A stretch of 64,000 nucleotides of DNA. Origin: Scylla paramamosain (taxonomy: Eukaryota; Arthropoda; Malacostraca; Decapoda; Portunidae). Where the stretch lies: assembly GCF_035594125.1 (NCBI RefSeq), contig NC_087181.1, forward strand, positions 7,798,840 to 7,862,839, in the 5' to 3' direction. The number at the start of each line of letters is the position of its first letter. Within the stretch, counting starts at the first letter, position 1. Positions 31,639 to 43,500 of the stretch are shown here, one piece after another. A program made the position numbers and the translations under genes. The notes under the pieces are model-generated. The model had not been told where the DNA came from and ran no database searches. It was given only the letters and a program-made list of their open reading frames with translations.

Positions 31639-34600
31639 AGGTCTAAAGCACTGTTCAGGGGGTGCTGTGAACTTATCATTAAACCCAGCTGTGACCTCAC
31701 TGAACGTTTCCCTTTGTGTCTCACAACACAAGGGGGTAGTCACAGCCTGCCCTCTAAAGACAACTCTCTTCCTCCACACAAAACTACAAGCACCTAATAA
31801 CACACACACCCTTCACTCCAAAAATTTTAAAATCATGGCGACTCCTACACCAGCCTCGGAGTCCCCATCTGGGGAGGGGACCATAAATGTCCCCAGGTCG
31901 GACTGCCTTTCCGTCGACGACCCTAAGTGTCTTGACACCCCCCTCAACTTTTTCTTCATTAACTTCTGCAACATTCGCGGTCTAAGATCTAATTTTCAAT
32001 CTGTAGAACACCACCTCTCCTCTTCTAAACCTCATCTTCTTTTCCTCACTGAAACTCAGGTGTCTGAGGCAACTGACAGTAGCCCCTTTTCTGTTCCCTC
32101 CTACTTTCTCTATCCTCATTTTCGATCCAAAGCTGGATGCTGCGTTTATGTGCGCAATGACTTAACCTGCTCTCGTGCCCACGCTCTTGAATCTTCCGAG
32201 TTTTCCACCATCTGGCTACGACTACAGAGTCATTCTCATACTAAATTTATCTGTGCTGTATACCTCTCTCCTAACTCCTCTGACTATAAGAAATTCTTTG
32301 ACTACTTAACTTCCAAAGTGGAGCACATTCTGACCCTCTTCCCTTTTGCAGAGATCTCCATTCTTGGAGACTTCAATGTTCACCACCAGCTTTGGCTTTC
32401 CTCTCCCTTCACTGACCATCCTGGTGAACTAGCCTACAACTTTGCTATCCTCCATGACCTAGAGCAATTGGTGCAACACCCTACTCGTATTCCTGACCGT
32501 CTTGGAGATACGCCCAACATTCTTGACCTTTTCCTGACCTCTAATCCTTCTGCTTATGCTGTCACCCTTTCTTCTCCGTTGGGCTCCTCCGATCACAATC
32601 TCATATCTTTATCTTGTCCTATCACTCCAATCCCTCCTCAGGATCCCCCTAAGCGAAGGTGCCTCTGGCGTTTTGCCTCTGCTAGTTGGGGGGACCTGAG
32701 GCGGTATTTTGCTGATTTTCCTTGGAATGACTACTGCTTCCGTGTCAGAGACCCGTCTTTGTGTGCTGAGCGCATAACAGAGGTGATAGTGTCTGGCATG
32801 GAGGCGTACATTCCTCACTCTTTTTCTCGTCCTAAACCTTCTAAACCTTGGTTTAACACAGCTTGTTCTCGTGCTATACATGATAGAGAGGTGGCCCACA
32901 AAAGGTACTTAAGCCTTCCTTCACCAGAATCTCATGCACTTTATATTTCTGCCCGGAACCATGCCAAGTCTGTTCTCCAACTAGCCAAAAACTCCTTCAT
33001 TAACAGAAAATGTCAAAACCTTTCAAGATCTAACTCCCCTCGTGATTTCTGGCATCTAGCCAAAAATATCTCCAATAACTTTGCTTCTTCTTCTTTCCCT
33101 CCTCTACTTCAACCAGATGGCACCACTGCTATCACATCTATTTCTAAAGCTGAACTCTTTGCTCAAACCTTTGTTAAAAACGCTACCTTGGACGATTCTG
33201 GGCTTGTTCCTCCCTCTCCTCCACCCTCTGACTGCTTCATGCCTCGTATTAAAATTCTTCGTAATGATGTTTTCCATGCCCTCGCTGGCCTAAACCCTCA
33301 GAAGGCTTATGGACCTGATGGGGTCCCTCCTATTGTTCTCCGAAACTGTGCCTCCGTGCTTGCACCTTGCCTAGTCAAACTCTTTCAGCTCTGTCTGTCA
33401 ACATCTATCTTTCCTTCTTGCTGGAAGTTTGCCTACATTCAACCTGTTCCTAAAAAGGGTGACCGCTCTAATCCCTCAAACTACCGTCCTATTGCTTTAA
33501 TTTCCTGCTTATCTAAAGTTTTTGAATCTATCCTCAACAGGAAGATTCTTAAACATCTATCACTTCACAACCTTCTATCTGATCGCCAGTATGGGTTCCG
33601 TCAAGGCCGCTCGACTGGTGATCTTCTGGCTTTCCTTACTGAGTCTTGGTCATCCTCTTTTAGAGACTTTGGTGAAACTTTTGCTGTTGCCTTGGACATA
33701 TCAAAAGCCTTTGATAGAGTCTGGCACAAAGCTTTGATTTCCAAACTACCCTCCTACGGTTTCTATCCTTCTCTCTGTAACTTCATCTCAAGTTTCCTTT
33801 CTGACCGTTCTATTGCTGCTGTGGTAGACGGTCACTGTTCTTCTCCTAAATCTATTAACAGTGGTGTTCCTCAGGGTTCTGTCCTGTCACCCACTCTCTT
33901 CTTATTATTCATTAATGATCTTCTAAAACAAACTTCTTGTCCTATCCACTCCTATGCTGATGATACCACCCTGCACTTTTCCACGTCTTTTCATAGACGT
34001 CCAACCCTTCAGGAGGTAAACATATCACGCAGGGAAGCCACAGAACGCCTGACTTCTGATCTTTCTAAAATTTCTGATTGGGGCAGAGCAAACTTGGTAT
34101 TGTTCAATGCCTCAAAAACTCAATTCCTCCATCTATCAACTCGACACAATCTTCCAGACAACTATCCCCTCTTCTTCAATGACACTCAACTATCCCCCTC
34201 TTCTACACTGAACATCCTCGGTCTGTCCTTTACTTATAATCTGAACTGGAAACTTCACATCTCATCTCTAGCTAAAACAGCTTCCATGAAGTTAGGTGTT
34301 CTGAGACGTCTCCGCCAGTTTTTCTCACCCCCGCAGCTGCTAACTCTGTACAAGGGCCTTATCCGTCCATGTATGGAGTACGAGTATGCTTCACATGTCT
34401 GGGGGGGTTCCACGCATACTGCTGTTCTAGACAGGGTGGAATCAAAAGCTTTTCGTCTCATCAACTCCTCTCCTCTAACTGACTGTCTTCAGCCTCTCTC
34501 TCACCGCCGCAATGTTGCATCTCTAGCTGTCTTCTACCGCTATTTTCATGCTAACTGCTCTTCTGATCTTGCTAACTGCATGCCTCCCCTCCTTCCGCGG

Positions 34601-34887
34601 CCTCGCTGCACAAGACTTTCTTCTTTCTCTCACTCCTATTCTGTCCACCTCTCTAACGCAAGAGTTAACCAGTATTCTCAATCATTCATCCCTTTCTCTG
34701 GTAAACTCTGGAACTCCTTGCCTGCTTCTGTATTTCCACCTTCCTATGACTTGAATTCCTTCAAGAGGGAGGTTTCAAGACACTTATCCACCAATTTTTG
34801 ACCACTGCTTTGACCCTTTTAGGGACTGGCATTTCAGTGGGCATTTTTTTTATTAGATTTTTGTTGCCCTTGGCCAGTATCCTTCCT

Positions 34888-34918
<31 letters not shown>
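31627..34918 (+). mobile_element. Jockey/BS-like non-LTR retrotransposon, near intact
   Basis: A 3.3 kb GC-richer island with one long open frame, about 200 bp of leader and a 27-nt poly(A) tail at 34892-34918. The flanking TGCAT at 31622-31626 and 34919-34923 may be a 5-bp target duplication. The related inverted copy at 38839-39416 shows the site without the element. Compared with it, about 25 bp (the GGTACCTAACAAGC part of the monomer) seems missing on the 3' side, so target DNA may have been lost. I see no separate first open frame of the gag or zinc-knuckle kind, so this copy is either 5'-truncated just before its second frame or belongs to a single-frame family. Its composition contrasts sharply with the satellite. 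Confidence 0.93.
31835..34801 (+). CDS. Endonuclease/reverse transcriptase polyprotein of Jockey-like element
   Basis: About 988 residues. The protein would nick target DNA and copy the element's RNA in place (target-primed reverse transcription) in the nucleus. The N-terminal part is an apurinic-type endonuclease: CNIRGLRSN (about 45-53), LTETQ with E73, GDFNVHH with D179 and N181, and GSSDHN with D253 and H254. The reverse transcriptase follows, with [30 protein letters not shown] with D621, [11 protein letters not shown], and YADD at 707-710, so all catalytic aspartates are present. The C-terminal region has [13 protein letters not shown]. The truncated copy at 39687 has [11 protein letters not shown], so a 6-bp TACGAG duplication is specific to this copy. 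I chose the ATG at 31835 for its favourable AATCATGG context; an in-frame ATG at 31667 would add 56 residues with no recognisable domain. The frame is uninterrupted, so activity is possible but unproven. Confidence 0.93.
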   Translation: MATPTPASESPSGEGTINVPRSDCLSVDDPKCLDTPLNFFFINFCNIRGLRSNFQSVEHHLSSSKPHLLFLTETQVSEATDSSPFSVPSYFLYPHFRSKAGCCVYVRNDLTCSRAHALESSEFSTIWLRLQSHSHTKFICAVYLSPNSSDYKKFFDYLTSKVEHILTLFPFAEISILGDFNVHHQLWLSSPFTDHPGELAYNFAILHDLEQLVQHPTRIPDRLGDTPNILDLFLTSNPSAYAVTLSSPLGSSDHNLISLSCPITPIPPQDPPKRRCLWRFASASWGDLRRYFADFPWNDYCFRVRDPSLCAERITEVIVSGMEAYIPHSFSRPKPSKPWFNTACSRAIHDREVAHKRYLSLPSPESHALYISARNHAKSVLQLAKNSFINRKCQNLSRSNSPRDFWHLAKNISNNFASSSFPPLLQPDGTTAITSISKAELFAQTFVKNATLDDSGLVPPSPPPSDCFMPRIKILRNDVFHALAGLNPQKAYGPDGVPPIVLRNCASVLAPCLVKLFQLCLSTSIFPSCWKFAYIQPVPKKGDRSNPSNYRPIALISCLSKVFESILNRKILKHLSLHNLLSDRQYGFRQGRSTGDLLAFLTESWSSSFRDFGETFAVALDISKAFDRVWHKALISKLPSYGFYPSLCNFISSFLSDRSIAAVVDGHCSSPKSINSGVPQGSVLSPTLFLLFINDLLKQTSCPIHSYADDTTLHFSTSFHRRPTLQEVNISRREATERLTSDLSKISDWGRANLVLFNASKTQFLHLSTRHNLPDNYPLFFNDTQLSPSSTLNILGLSFTYNLNWKLHISSLAKTASMKLGVLRRLRQFFSPPQLLTLYKGLIRPCMEYEYASHVWGGSTHTAVLDRVESKAFRLINSSPLTDCLQPLSHRRNVASLAVFYRYFHANCSSDLANCMPPLLPRPRCTRLSSFSHSYSVHLSNARVNQYSQSFIPFSGKLWNSLPASVFPPSYDLNSFKREVSRHLSTNF

Positions 34919-37106
34919 TGCATACTCAAAACATCCGTTATTGGTTATGCTATTCTGTTTCTCCATAAAGGGTATTTTGCAAACGTTTTAGGGTTTTTGG
35001 TGCATTAGAAGCTCAAAAAAAAAAAAAAAACAAGACACATTTTGATAATGTTTTGTTTTCCCATATGTAGGGTTTTTTCTATGCTTTTTTAGCGTTTTTG
35101 TGTCTAATATGGTCAAAAACACCCATATGACACGTTTTTGGTAATATCGTCTCGTTGTCCAAATTAGCGTGCTTTGCAAGCATTTTAGCGTTTTGATCCT
35201 AACAAGCTGGGAAACACTCGAAACATACGTTTTTGGTAAGGCTGTTCTGTTTCTCCATGATGGATGTTTTACATACGTTTTTGTACCTAAGAAGCTGAAA
35301 GTATTAAAAACACACGTTTTAGGTAATGTTTTATTTCTTTTTCCCATATAGGATGCTTTGCATGCACTTTGACGTTTTGGCACCTAAGAAATTCGAAAAC
35401 ACTTATAATATACGTTTTTGGTAAGGTTGTTGTAATTCTTTTTATAGGGTGCATTGTTTGCATTTTGGCGTTTTGGAATAACTGGAAAAACTCTCATAAT
35501 ACACGTTTTATGTAATGCTGCTTCTCCATATAGAGTGTTTTGGGGTTTTGGTATCATAATACACATTTCTGTTAGAATCGTTTCGTTTCCCCATATCGGG
35601 CCCTTTGCATGGATTTTGGCGTTTTGTTATCTAAGAACCTCAAAACAATTAAAACACACTTTTTTTGCTAATGTTGCATTAATGAATTTTAGCGTTTCAT
35701 GGTTAATACGCTCAAAAACACCTCAATTACACGTTGTTATCCCAAATAGAGTGGTTTGCATGCATATTAACGTGTTGTTATTTAATAAGCTGAGAAATCT
35801 CAAAGTACACGCTTTTGTAAAAAAAAAAAAAAAAAAAAAAAATTCCTCATAAAGTATGTTTTGAATGCGTTTTAGCGCTTTAGTACGTAAGATAAAAACA
35901 AAACAAAAAACACTCAAAAACATGTTTTTATTTATTTATTTTAATTTTTTTTTACATATAAGGTGCTTTGCATATAAAAACACTGAAAAGACACCTTTTT
36001 AGTAATGCTGTTCTCTTTTCCCATATAAAATGCCTTGCATGAACAGTTGCGTTTTCGAACCTAAGAAAATAACACGTTTTTCGTAAGGTTTTTCTGTTTC
36101 TCCCTGTAGATTACTATTCATATGTTTTATCGGTTTGTTACCTAAGAAGGTCGAAAATACTCATAAAACAAAATTCTGTTAATATCGTTTCGTTTCCCCA
36201 TATCGGGACATTTGCATGCATTTTTGCGTTTTGGTACCTATTAAGCTGGAAAACACTTATGTTATGGGTAAAGTTTCCCCATAAAGGATATTTTGCCCGC
36301 GTTTTATTGTTTTGGTACGTACTCGTAAGAAGCTGAAAAATACTCAAAAGTCACGTTTATTTTAATGTTTTCTTTTTCCCAAATAGTGTTTTATATACTA
36401 TTCTGCGTTTTGTTGCCTAATACGCTCAAAAACACCCAAATGACACGTTTCCGGTAAAGTCCTTTCGTTACCCCAAATAGGGTGTTTAGCAAGCATTTTT
36501 GGAGTTTTGGTAAATACCAAGCAAGAAAAAACTCGAAACACATGTTTTTGGTCATGTTGTTCTGATTCTCCATAAAGGGTGTTTTCCATGGGTTTTAGCG
36601 TTTTGGTACGTAAGAAGCTAAAAAGGAAAAAAAAAACACTGATAAGACACGTTTTTGGCAATGTTCTCTTCTTTTCCCATATCGGGTGCTTTGCATGCAC
36701 TTTGGAATTTGTGGTACCTAACAAGATCAAAAACATTCATGATACACGTATTTGATAATCTTTTTTTTTTTTTTTCATAGAGTTCTTTGCATGTATTTCG
36801 TCGTTTTGGTACGCAATATGGGGGAAAACTCATAATAAACGTTTTTGGTATTGTTATTCGGTTTCCCCATATAGACTGATATTCACAAGTTTTAGCCTTT
36901 TGGCACATAAGAAGCTGAATAAAGCTTCTAGTGTTCTAGCGTTTTGCTACATAAGCTGTAAAACAATCATAAAACACTTTTGTGTTAATATCGTTTCGCT
37001 TCCCAATATCAGTTAATTTGCATGCATTTTGGCGTTGTGTTACCTAACAAGCTCAAAACTTTCAAAACTTCCGTTTTTAGTAATGTAATTCTTTTTCCTC
37101 ATACAG

Positions 37107-37193
37107 GGTATTTTGCACGCGTTTTAACTCTTTGGTACGTAAGAGGCTCAAAAAGCCTCTTACGTACCAAAAGTTAAAACTCGTGCAAAATAC
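37107..37193. repeat. Near-perfect foldback, ~41-bp arms, 4-nt loop
   Basis: The left arm runs from GGTATTTTGCACGCG through TTTGGTACGTAAGAGGCT and the right arm from AGCCTCTTACGTACCAAA through CGTGCAAAATACC, with only a few mismatches or one-base gaps. The centre is GGCTCAAAAAGCC. A monomer has been copied onto its own inverse at one register, after which minus orientation resumes within about 100 bp. It is much better preserved than the 12070-12250 foldback, so it is probably younger. Confidence 0.9.
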
Positions 37194-38742
37194 CTCAAAA
37201 GACACTTAAAAAACTCTTTTATAATAATGCCCTTTAGCGTTTTGGTACCTAACAACCTCAAAAATACTCAATACACATTTTTGGTAATGTTGCTTTGTTT
37301 CTTCATATAGGGTGCTTTGTATGCATTTTTGCATTTTGGTACCTAATATGAGGAAAAACACTCATAATAAAAGTTTTGGTAATGTTCTATTTCTCTATAT
37401 AGAGTGCTATTCACGTGTTTAAGCGTGTTTGTACATAAAAATCTGAAAAAAACACTCATATTAGAAGTTTCTGTTAATATCGTTTTGTTTCCCAATGTCC
37501 GGTGATTTTCATGCATTTTGGTGTTTTGTTACCTAACATGCTCTAAAAAATCTCAAAGTACACTTTTTTGCTAATGTTTTTCTGTTTCTCTATGAAGAGT
37601 GTTTTGTATGCGTTTCAGTGTTTTGGTAAGTAAGAAGCTGAGAGATACTCAAAACACAATTTTTTTGTAATGTTTGCTTTTCCCATACAGGATGCTCTGC
37701 ATGCACTTTAGCATTTTGATACCTAACAAGCTCAAAATTATTGTTAATACACATTTTTGGTAATGTTGTTCTTCATATAGGGTGCTTTGCATGAACTTTA
37801 CCGTTTTGGTACCTTACAAACTCAAAAATATTCATAATACACGTTATTGGTGATATTGTTCTGTTTTTCCATATATTGTGCTATTCACGTATTTTAGCAT
37901 TTTCTTACCTATGAAGCTCAAAAACACTTATAATACATATTTATGTAATATAGTTTCGTTTCTCAGTATGTATTGCATGTATTTTGGCGTTCTCGTACCT
38001 AACAAGTTCAAAACTTTCAATACACCCGTGTTTGGTAATGCTGTTCTGTTTCTTCATAAATGGTGTTATTCATGCGTTTTAGCACGTTTGGTACGTAAGA
38101 AACTCAAAAAAGTTTCAAAAGACACATTTTTAATAATGTTCTTTTCTTTTCCCAAATGGAGTGTTCTCCAAGGATTTAATCTAATATGCTCAAAACTCCC
38201 AAATGACACGTTTCTGTTAAAGTCATTCCGTTACCCGATTGAGGGTGTTTTGCATACTTATTGGTGTTTTGTTACCTAAGGTGCTTAGAAACTCTAAAAA
38301 TGCATGTTTTTGGTAATGTTCTTTTCTCCATAAAGGTTATTTTCCATGCGTTTTAGCATTTTGTTACGTGAGGAACTAAAAACAAAACATTCAAAATTGA
38401 CGTTTTTAATAAAGTTGTTTTCTTCCGATATAGGGTACTTTGCATGCAGTTTGGCGATTTAATACCTTTGAAGGCAACCCCCCGAAAAAAAAGACGTTTA
38501 TAATAATGTTGTATTCTTTTCCCATAGAAGGTGTCTTGCATTCACTTTGGGATTTTGGTACCTAACAAGTAAAAAGAAAAAAAAATGTACCTTTACCATT
38601 TTGGTGTTTTGGTCCCTAAGAAGCTCAAAACACTTAAAATCCACGTTTTTGGCAATATTGTTATGTATCTCAATATACAGTGGACGCGTTTTAGCATTTT
38701 GGTACGTAAGAAGCTAAAAAAAAAAAACACCCAAATGAGAAG

Positions 38743-38810
38743 TTTCTGGTAATGTCGTTCCGTTACCCGATAGACGGTGTTTTACATCCATTTTCGCATT
38801 TTAATATCTT
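38743..38810 (-). repeat. Direct repeat flanking inverted segment, left copy
   Basis: TTTCTGGTAATGTCGTTCCG through GACGGTGTTTTACATCC and TTTTCGCATTTTAATA is repeated in the same orientation at 39420-39488 with only a few differences. The two copies sit on either side of the plus-oriented segment 38811-39419. Confidence 0.85.
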
Positions 38811-39419
38811 TAATACCTTGAGCTTGTTAGGTACCAAGATGCAAAAATCCATGCAAATCACATGATATTTGGAAATTAAAGGATATTAACGAAAACGTGC
38901 ATTATGAGCTTTTTTCAGCTTCTTATGTACCAAAAGGCTAAAACTTGTGAATACCAGTCTGCATTGAGAAACGGAACAACATTATTAAAAATGTGTATTA
39001 TGAGTGTTTATCCCCATGTAAGATACCAAATCGGCAAAACGCATATAAATCATATATGAAGAAACAGAATGACATTACTAAAAACGTGTGTTTTAAATGT
39101 TTTTCATCTTGTTATATGGCAAAACCAAAAAAATGCAGGCAAACCACCCTGTTTGGGATAACGGAACAACATTACCACAAACTTGTCATTTGGGTGTTTT
39201 TCAGTATATTAGTAATCAAAGCGCTAGAAAGTATGGAAAACACTCTATATGGGAGAACAAAACCTTACCCAACTTTGGGAAACGAAAAGATATTAACAGA
39301 AAAGTGTATTACTAATGTTTTTTTTTTTTAGCTTCTTTTTTACCAAAATCCTAAAATACATGAACAGCAGTCAATATCTAGAAACACAACATTACCAAAA
39401 ACGTATATTATGAAATTTT
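38811..39419 (+). repeat. Plus-oriented segment within minus block; right arm of inverted duplication
   Basis: Satellite briefly returns to + orientation (GCTTGTTAGGTACCAAGATG at the start). Positions 38839-39416 match the reverse complement of 31051-31626 at roughly 90%. The left edge is a foldback (TTCGCATTTTAATA against GGTACCAAGATGCAAA). The segment lies between direct repeats, as a replication detour to an inverted template and back would leave. Confidence 0.87.
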
Positions 39420-39578
39420 TTTCTGGTAATATCGTTCTGTTACTCCATAGACGGTGTTTTGAATCCATTTTCGCATTTTAATACCTAAGAATCTGAAAAA
39501 AAACACTCAATATACACGTTTTTTTTTTGGCAATGATGTTCTGTTTTCCATAATTGGTGTTTTGCATGAGTTTTAGTA
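39420..39578 (-). repeat. Minus satellite with right direct-repeat copy
   Basis: Positions 39420-39488 repeat 38743-38810 in direct orientation. The rest is one more reversed monomer (ACACGTTTTTTTTTTGGCAA, TTTGCATGAGTTTTAGTA) up to the poly(T) that forms the inverted tail of the truncated Jockey-like copy. Confidence 0.82.
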
Positions 39579-40511
39579 TTTTTTTTCTTTTTTATGTAGG
39601 AAAGGCACTGGCCAAGGGCAACAAAAATCTAATAAAAAAAAAATGCCCACTGAAATGCCAGTCCCATAAAAGGGTCAAAGCAGTGGTCAAAAATTGATGA
39701 ATAAGTGTCTTGAAACCTCCTTCTTGAAGGAATTCAAGTCATAGGAAGGTGGAAATACAAAAGCAGGCAGGGAGTTCCAGAGTTTACCAGAGAAAGGGAT
39801 GACTGATTGGGAATACTGGTTAACTCTTGCGTTAGAGAGGTGGACAGAATAGGGGTGAGAGAAAGAAGAAAGTCTTGTGCAGCGAGGCCGCGGAAGGAGG
39901 GGAGGCATGCAGTTAGCAGGATCGGAAGAGCAGTTAGCATGAAAATAGCGGTAGAAGACAGCTAGCTATGCAACATTGCGGTGGTGAGAGAGAGGCAGAA
40001 GACAGTCAGTTAGAGGAGAGGAGTTGATGAGACGAAAAGCTTTTGATTCCACCCTGTCTAGAAGAGCAGTATGAGTGGAACCCCCCCAGACATGTGAAGC
40101 ATACTCCATACATGGACGGATAAGGCCCTTGTACAGAGTTAGCAGCTGGGGCGGTGAGAAAAACTGGCGGTGACGTTTCAGAACATCTAACTTCATAGAA
40201 GATGTTTTAGCTAGAGATGAGATGTGAAGTTTCCAGTTCAGATTATAAGTAAAGGACAGACCGAGGATGTTCAGTGTAGAAGAGGGGGACAGTTGAGTGT
40301 CATTGAAGAAGAGGGGATAGTTGTCTGGAAGGTTGTGTCGAGTTGATAGATGGAGGAATTGAGTTTTTGAGGCATTGAACAATACCAAGTTTGCTCTGCC
40401 CCAATCAGAAATTTTAGAAAGATCAGAAGTCAAGCATGCTGTGGCTTCCCTGCGTGATATGTTTTCCTCCTGAAGGGTTGGACGTCTATGAAAAGACGTG
40501 GAAAAGTGCAG
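39579..40511 (-). mobile_element. 5'-truncated Jockey-like copy, minus strand
   Basis: The reverse complement matches the last ~940 bp of the 31627-34918 element, from CTGCACTTTTCCACG (equivalent to about 33971) through the CTACAT that precedes the A-rich tail, at about 96% by eye. The tail (39579-39593 in reverse) is interrupted by one non-A base. Satellite is minus on its left and plus on its right, so the copy occupies an orientation junction. A simple insertion would not create that, which suggests rearrangement at its truncated end. Confidence 0.92.
39687..40505 (-). pseudogene. Remnant of Jockey-like reverse transcriptase, C-terminal part
   Basis: Encodes the region downstream of the YADD motif: [47 protein letters not shown]. 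It then meets an in-frame TAG after HHRNVA (near 39966), where the intact copy has TCT. The frame continues afterwards through [12 protein letters not shown] to RHLFINF. The endonuclease and the catalytic reverse-transcriptase core are absent. The open frame that appears to extend upstream to 40580 is a chance fusion with satellite. Non-functional. Confidence 0.92.
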
Positions 40512-43500
40512 AAAAATTACCAAAAAGTGTATGATTAGAGTGTTTCCTACCTTGTCATGTACAAAAACACCAAAATTCATGCAAAAGACCCTATTTGAGG
40601 AAACGAAACGATATTAACAGGAATGCTTTTTATTAGTGCTTTTTAGCTTCTTAGATAATAAAATGCTAAAACACACGAATAGCACCCTGTATGGAAAAAC
40701 AAAACAACATTACCAAAAAACGTTTATATTGTATCTTTTAAAACTTGTTACATACCAAAATTCAATGAGAGGCATATGGGAAAAGTGTCTTCTGAGTGTT
40801 TTTGAGCTTTTTAGGTACCAAATCGCCAAAGTGTTTGCTTAAGTACCCTATTTGGGAAAAGAAGACATTATTAAAAACGTGTCTTTTGAGTTTTTTTTTC
40901 AGTTTCTTTCATACCAAAACTCTAAAACGCATTCCAAACACACTTTACTAAGGAAAATAATAACATTACCCCAAACGTGCATTTTGAGAGTTTTTGATCT
41001 TAATAGGTACCAAAATGTCAAAATATATGTAAAACATCATATTTCACCATACACATTACCATAAACATGTTTTTATTTTATGCGTAATAGGCACTAAAAC
41101 GATAAAAAAAAAAGCATGGAAAACACCCTACTTGGGAAATCAAACAATATTATAAAAAAAAAAAAACAGGTCTTGTATGTGTTTCTGAGCTTCTTACATA
41201 AGAGCTTCTTATATAAGACCCCAGAAGGCATGCAAGGTATTTTATATAGGGAAAGGAAAGGATTTTAACAAAAACGTGTTGTTTTGTGTTTTTGAGCACA
41301 TTATGCTCCAAAACTCTAAAAAGAATGCAAAATATTATATATGGGGGAAAATAACTATGAAAAACGTGTCTTTTGAGTGTTTTTGATCTTCTTACGTACT
41401 TAATAGCTAAAACGCGACTGAAACGATTTTTATATAGAAACAGAACAACATTAGCAAAAAGGGTGTTTTGAAAGTTTTGAGCTTTTAGGTAAAAAAAAAC
41501 GCCAAAATGCATGCAAAGAACACGCGGGATATGGGGAAACGAAATTATATTAAAAGAAAAAGTGTATTATGAGTATTTTTTTTAGCTTCTTACGTACCAA
41601 AATGCTAAATCACATGAATAGATCTCTATATGGAGAAAAAGAACGAGTATTTATACTGTTTGTCCTCATGTTAGGTACAAAAACGTTAACATACATACAA
41701 AGGAGCCTATATAAAGAAACATACCAATATTACCAAAAAATTTGTATTATGGGTATTTTTTGAGAAAAAAAAATGAAAAAAAAAGTTACTCTTTTGAGTG
41801 TTTTGAGCTTCTTACGTACCAAACACTAAAACACATGCAAAACAGCTTTTATATAGAAACAGGACAAGACTGTTTTTGAACTTCCTAGTTACCAAAACGC
41901 CAAAATACATGCAAATCACCGTCTATGGGGTAACAAAACAGCTTTACGTGAAATGTGTCATTTGGGTGTTTTTGTTTAAAAGAATGGAAGACACGCTAAA
42001 TAGGAAAACAAAACATTATCAGAAACGTGTCTTTTGTTTTTAAGCTTATGGACCAAAATGTTAAAATGCGTCCAAAACACCCTTTATTTAGAAACAGAGC
42101 AAAATTAGCAAAAAAAAAAAAAAAAATGCGTTTTATGTGATTTTGAATTTGTTAGGTACCAAAAAAAAAAAAAAAAAAGCCAAAGCAAAGTACCCGATAT
42201 GGGGAAATGAAACGATATTGACAGAAAATTGTGTTATAAATCTTTTGCAGTCTCTTACGTACTAAACCTCTAAAACACGTGAAGAGCACTCTATATCGAG
42301 AAGCAAGAACTTTACCAAAAACGTGTTTTATGAGATTTTTTCCAAATGTTAGGCAACAAAACGCCAAAATGCAAACAAAGCATCCGGCATTAAGAAACGT
42401 ATTATCAAAAACGTGTCTTTTGAGTGTTTATGAGCTTTTTACGTACGAAATCGGTAACACGCGTGCAAAACACCTTTTATGGAGAAACAGAAAAAAACAA
42501 ACAAAAAAAAAAACAGGTGTTTTGATTTTTTTTTTCTTAGCTTTTTAGTAAAAGATCGAAACGCATGCAAAGTACTTGATATGAGTAAATGAAACATTAT
42601 TAACGGAAACGTGTATTATGAGTCTTTTTCAGCTTCTTGGGTAACAAAACGCTAAAACAAGCGTATAGTACTCTATGCGGAGAAACAAGATTACCAAAAA
42701 GCGTGTATATCGAGTGTTTTTTTTTTTTTTTTAACTTGTTAGGTACTCAAACGCCCAAGAGCATGAGAGGCACCTTAAATGGGAAAAGAAAACAAGATTA
42801 CCAATAACGTCTCTTTTGGATGTTTATCAGCTACTGACAAACCAAAACGCTAAAACGCATACAAAACGCCCTTTATTGAGAAACAGAACAACATTACCAA
42901 AAAACGTGTGCTTTGAGTGCTTTCCAGCTTGTTATAATCAAAATTTTCAAAATATATGTAAAGCACCCTATTTCGGGCAACGAAACGACATTCCCGGAAA
43001 CGTGTTGTTTTGTTACTTTTAAGCATAGTAGGCACCTAACGCTAGAAAAAAAAAAAAAGACATGGAAAATACTCTATATAGGAAAACAAAACAACTTTAT
43101 CAAAAAACTCTTTTCGTGTGTTTTGAGCTTATTACGTAACGAAACTCTAAAATGCGTCGAAACCACCCTTTATTAAAGAAACAGAAGAACGTTAGGAAAA
43201 AGGTGTGTTTTTATTTTTTTTCTTGAGCTTATTAGGTAATAAAACGCCAAAATTCATGCAAAATACCTTAAACGAAACGATATTAACGATATTCCCCATG
43301 TCAGGTACCAAAACGACAAAATACATACAAAGAACCCTAAATGAAGAAACAGAACAACATTACCAATATCGTGTGTTATGAAAATTTTGGAGCTTGTTAG
43401 GTACCAAAATGACAAAGTGCAAGCAAAGCACCCTATATGGGAAAAAAAAAAAAAAAAATGTTTTTTTTTCTTCTATTTCTTATGTACAAACACGTTAAAA

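Larger units (their letters stand above)
34919..38810 (-). repeat. Inverted satellite, seven-to-eight-monomer HOR block (-)
   Basis: Reversed monomers resume right after the poly(A) tail, with second-family landmarks TCTGTTA(G/A)AATCGTTTCG near 35571 and TTCTGTTAATATCG near 36174. A poly(A) run lies at about 35818-35842, and a foldback at 37107-37193. The interval 36855-36915 resembles part of the inverted-duplication arm near 31500. No gene seen. Confidence 0.87.

Noticed and set aside
32609..32899. 96-codon antisense frame within the Jockey-like element
   Set aside because: Shadow of the long sense frame; no independent motif.
36170..36215. CENP-B box-like sequence (TTTCGTTTCCCC...CGGG)
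   Set aside because: The TTCG and CGGG halves are 11 nt apart, not the 7 nt of the known box core, and the central A does not fit.
39966..40580. 204-codon minus-strand frame reading from satellite into the Jockey-like remnant
   Set aside because: The first ~25 residues are satellite. The rest is the truncated element. A chance fusion, not a new gene.
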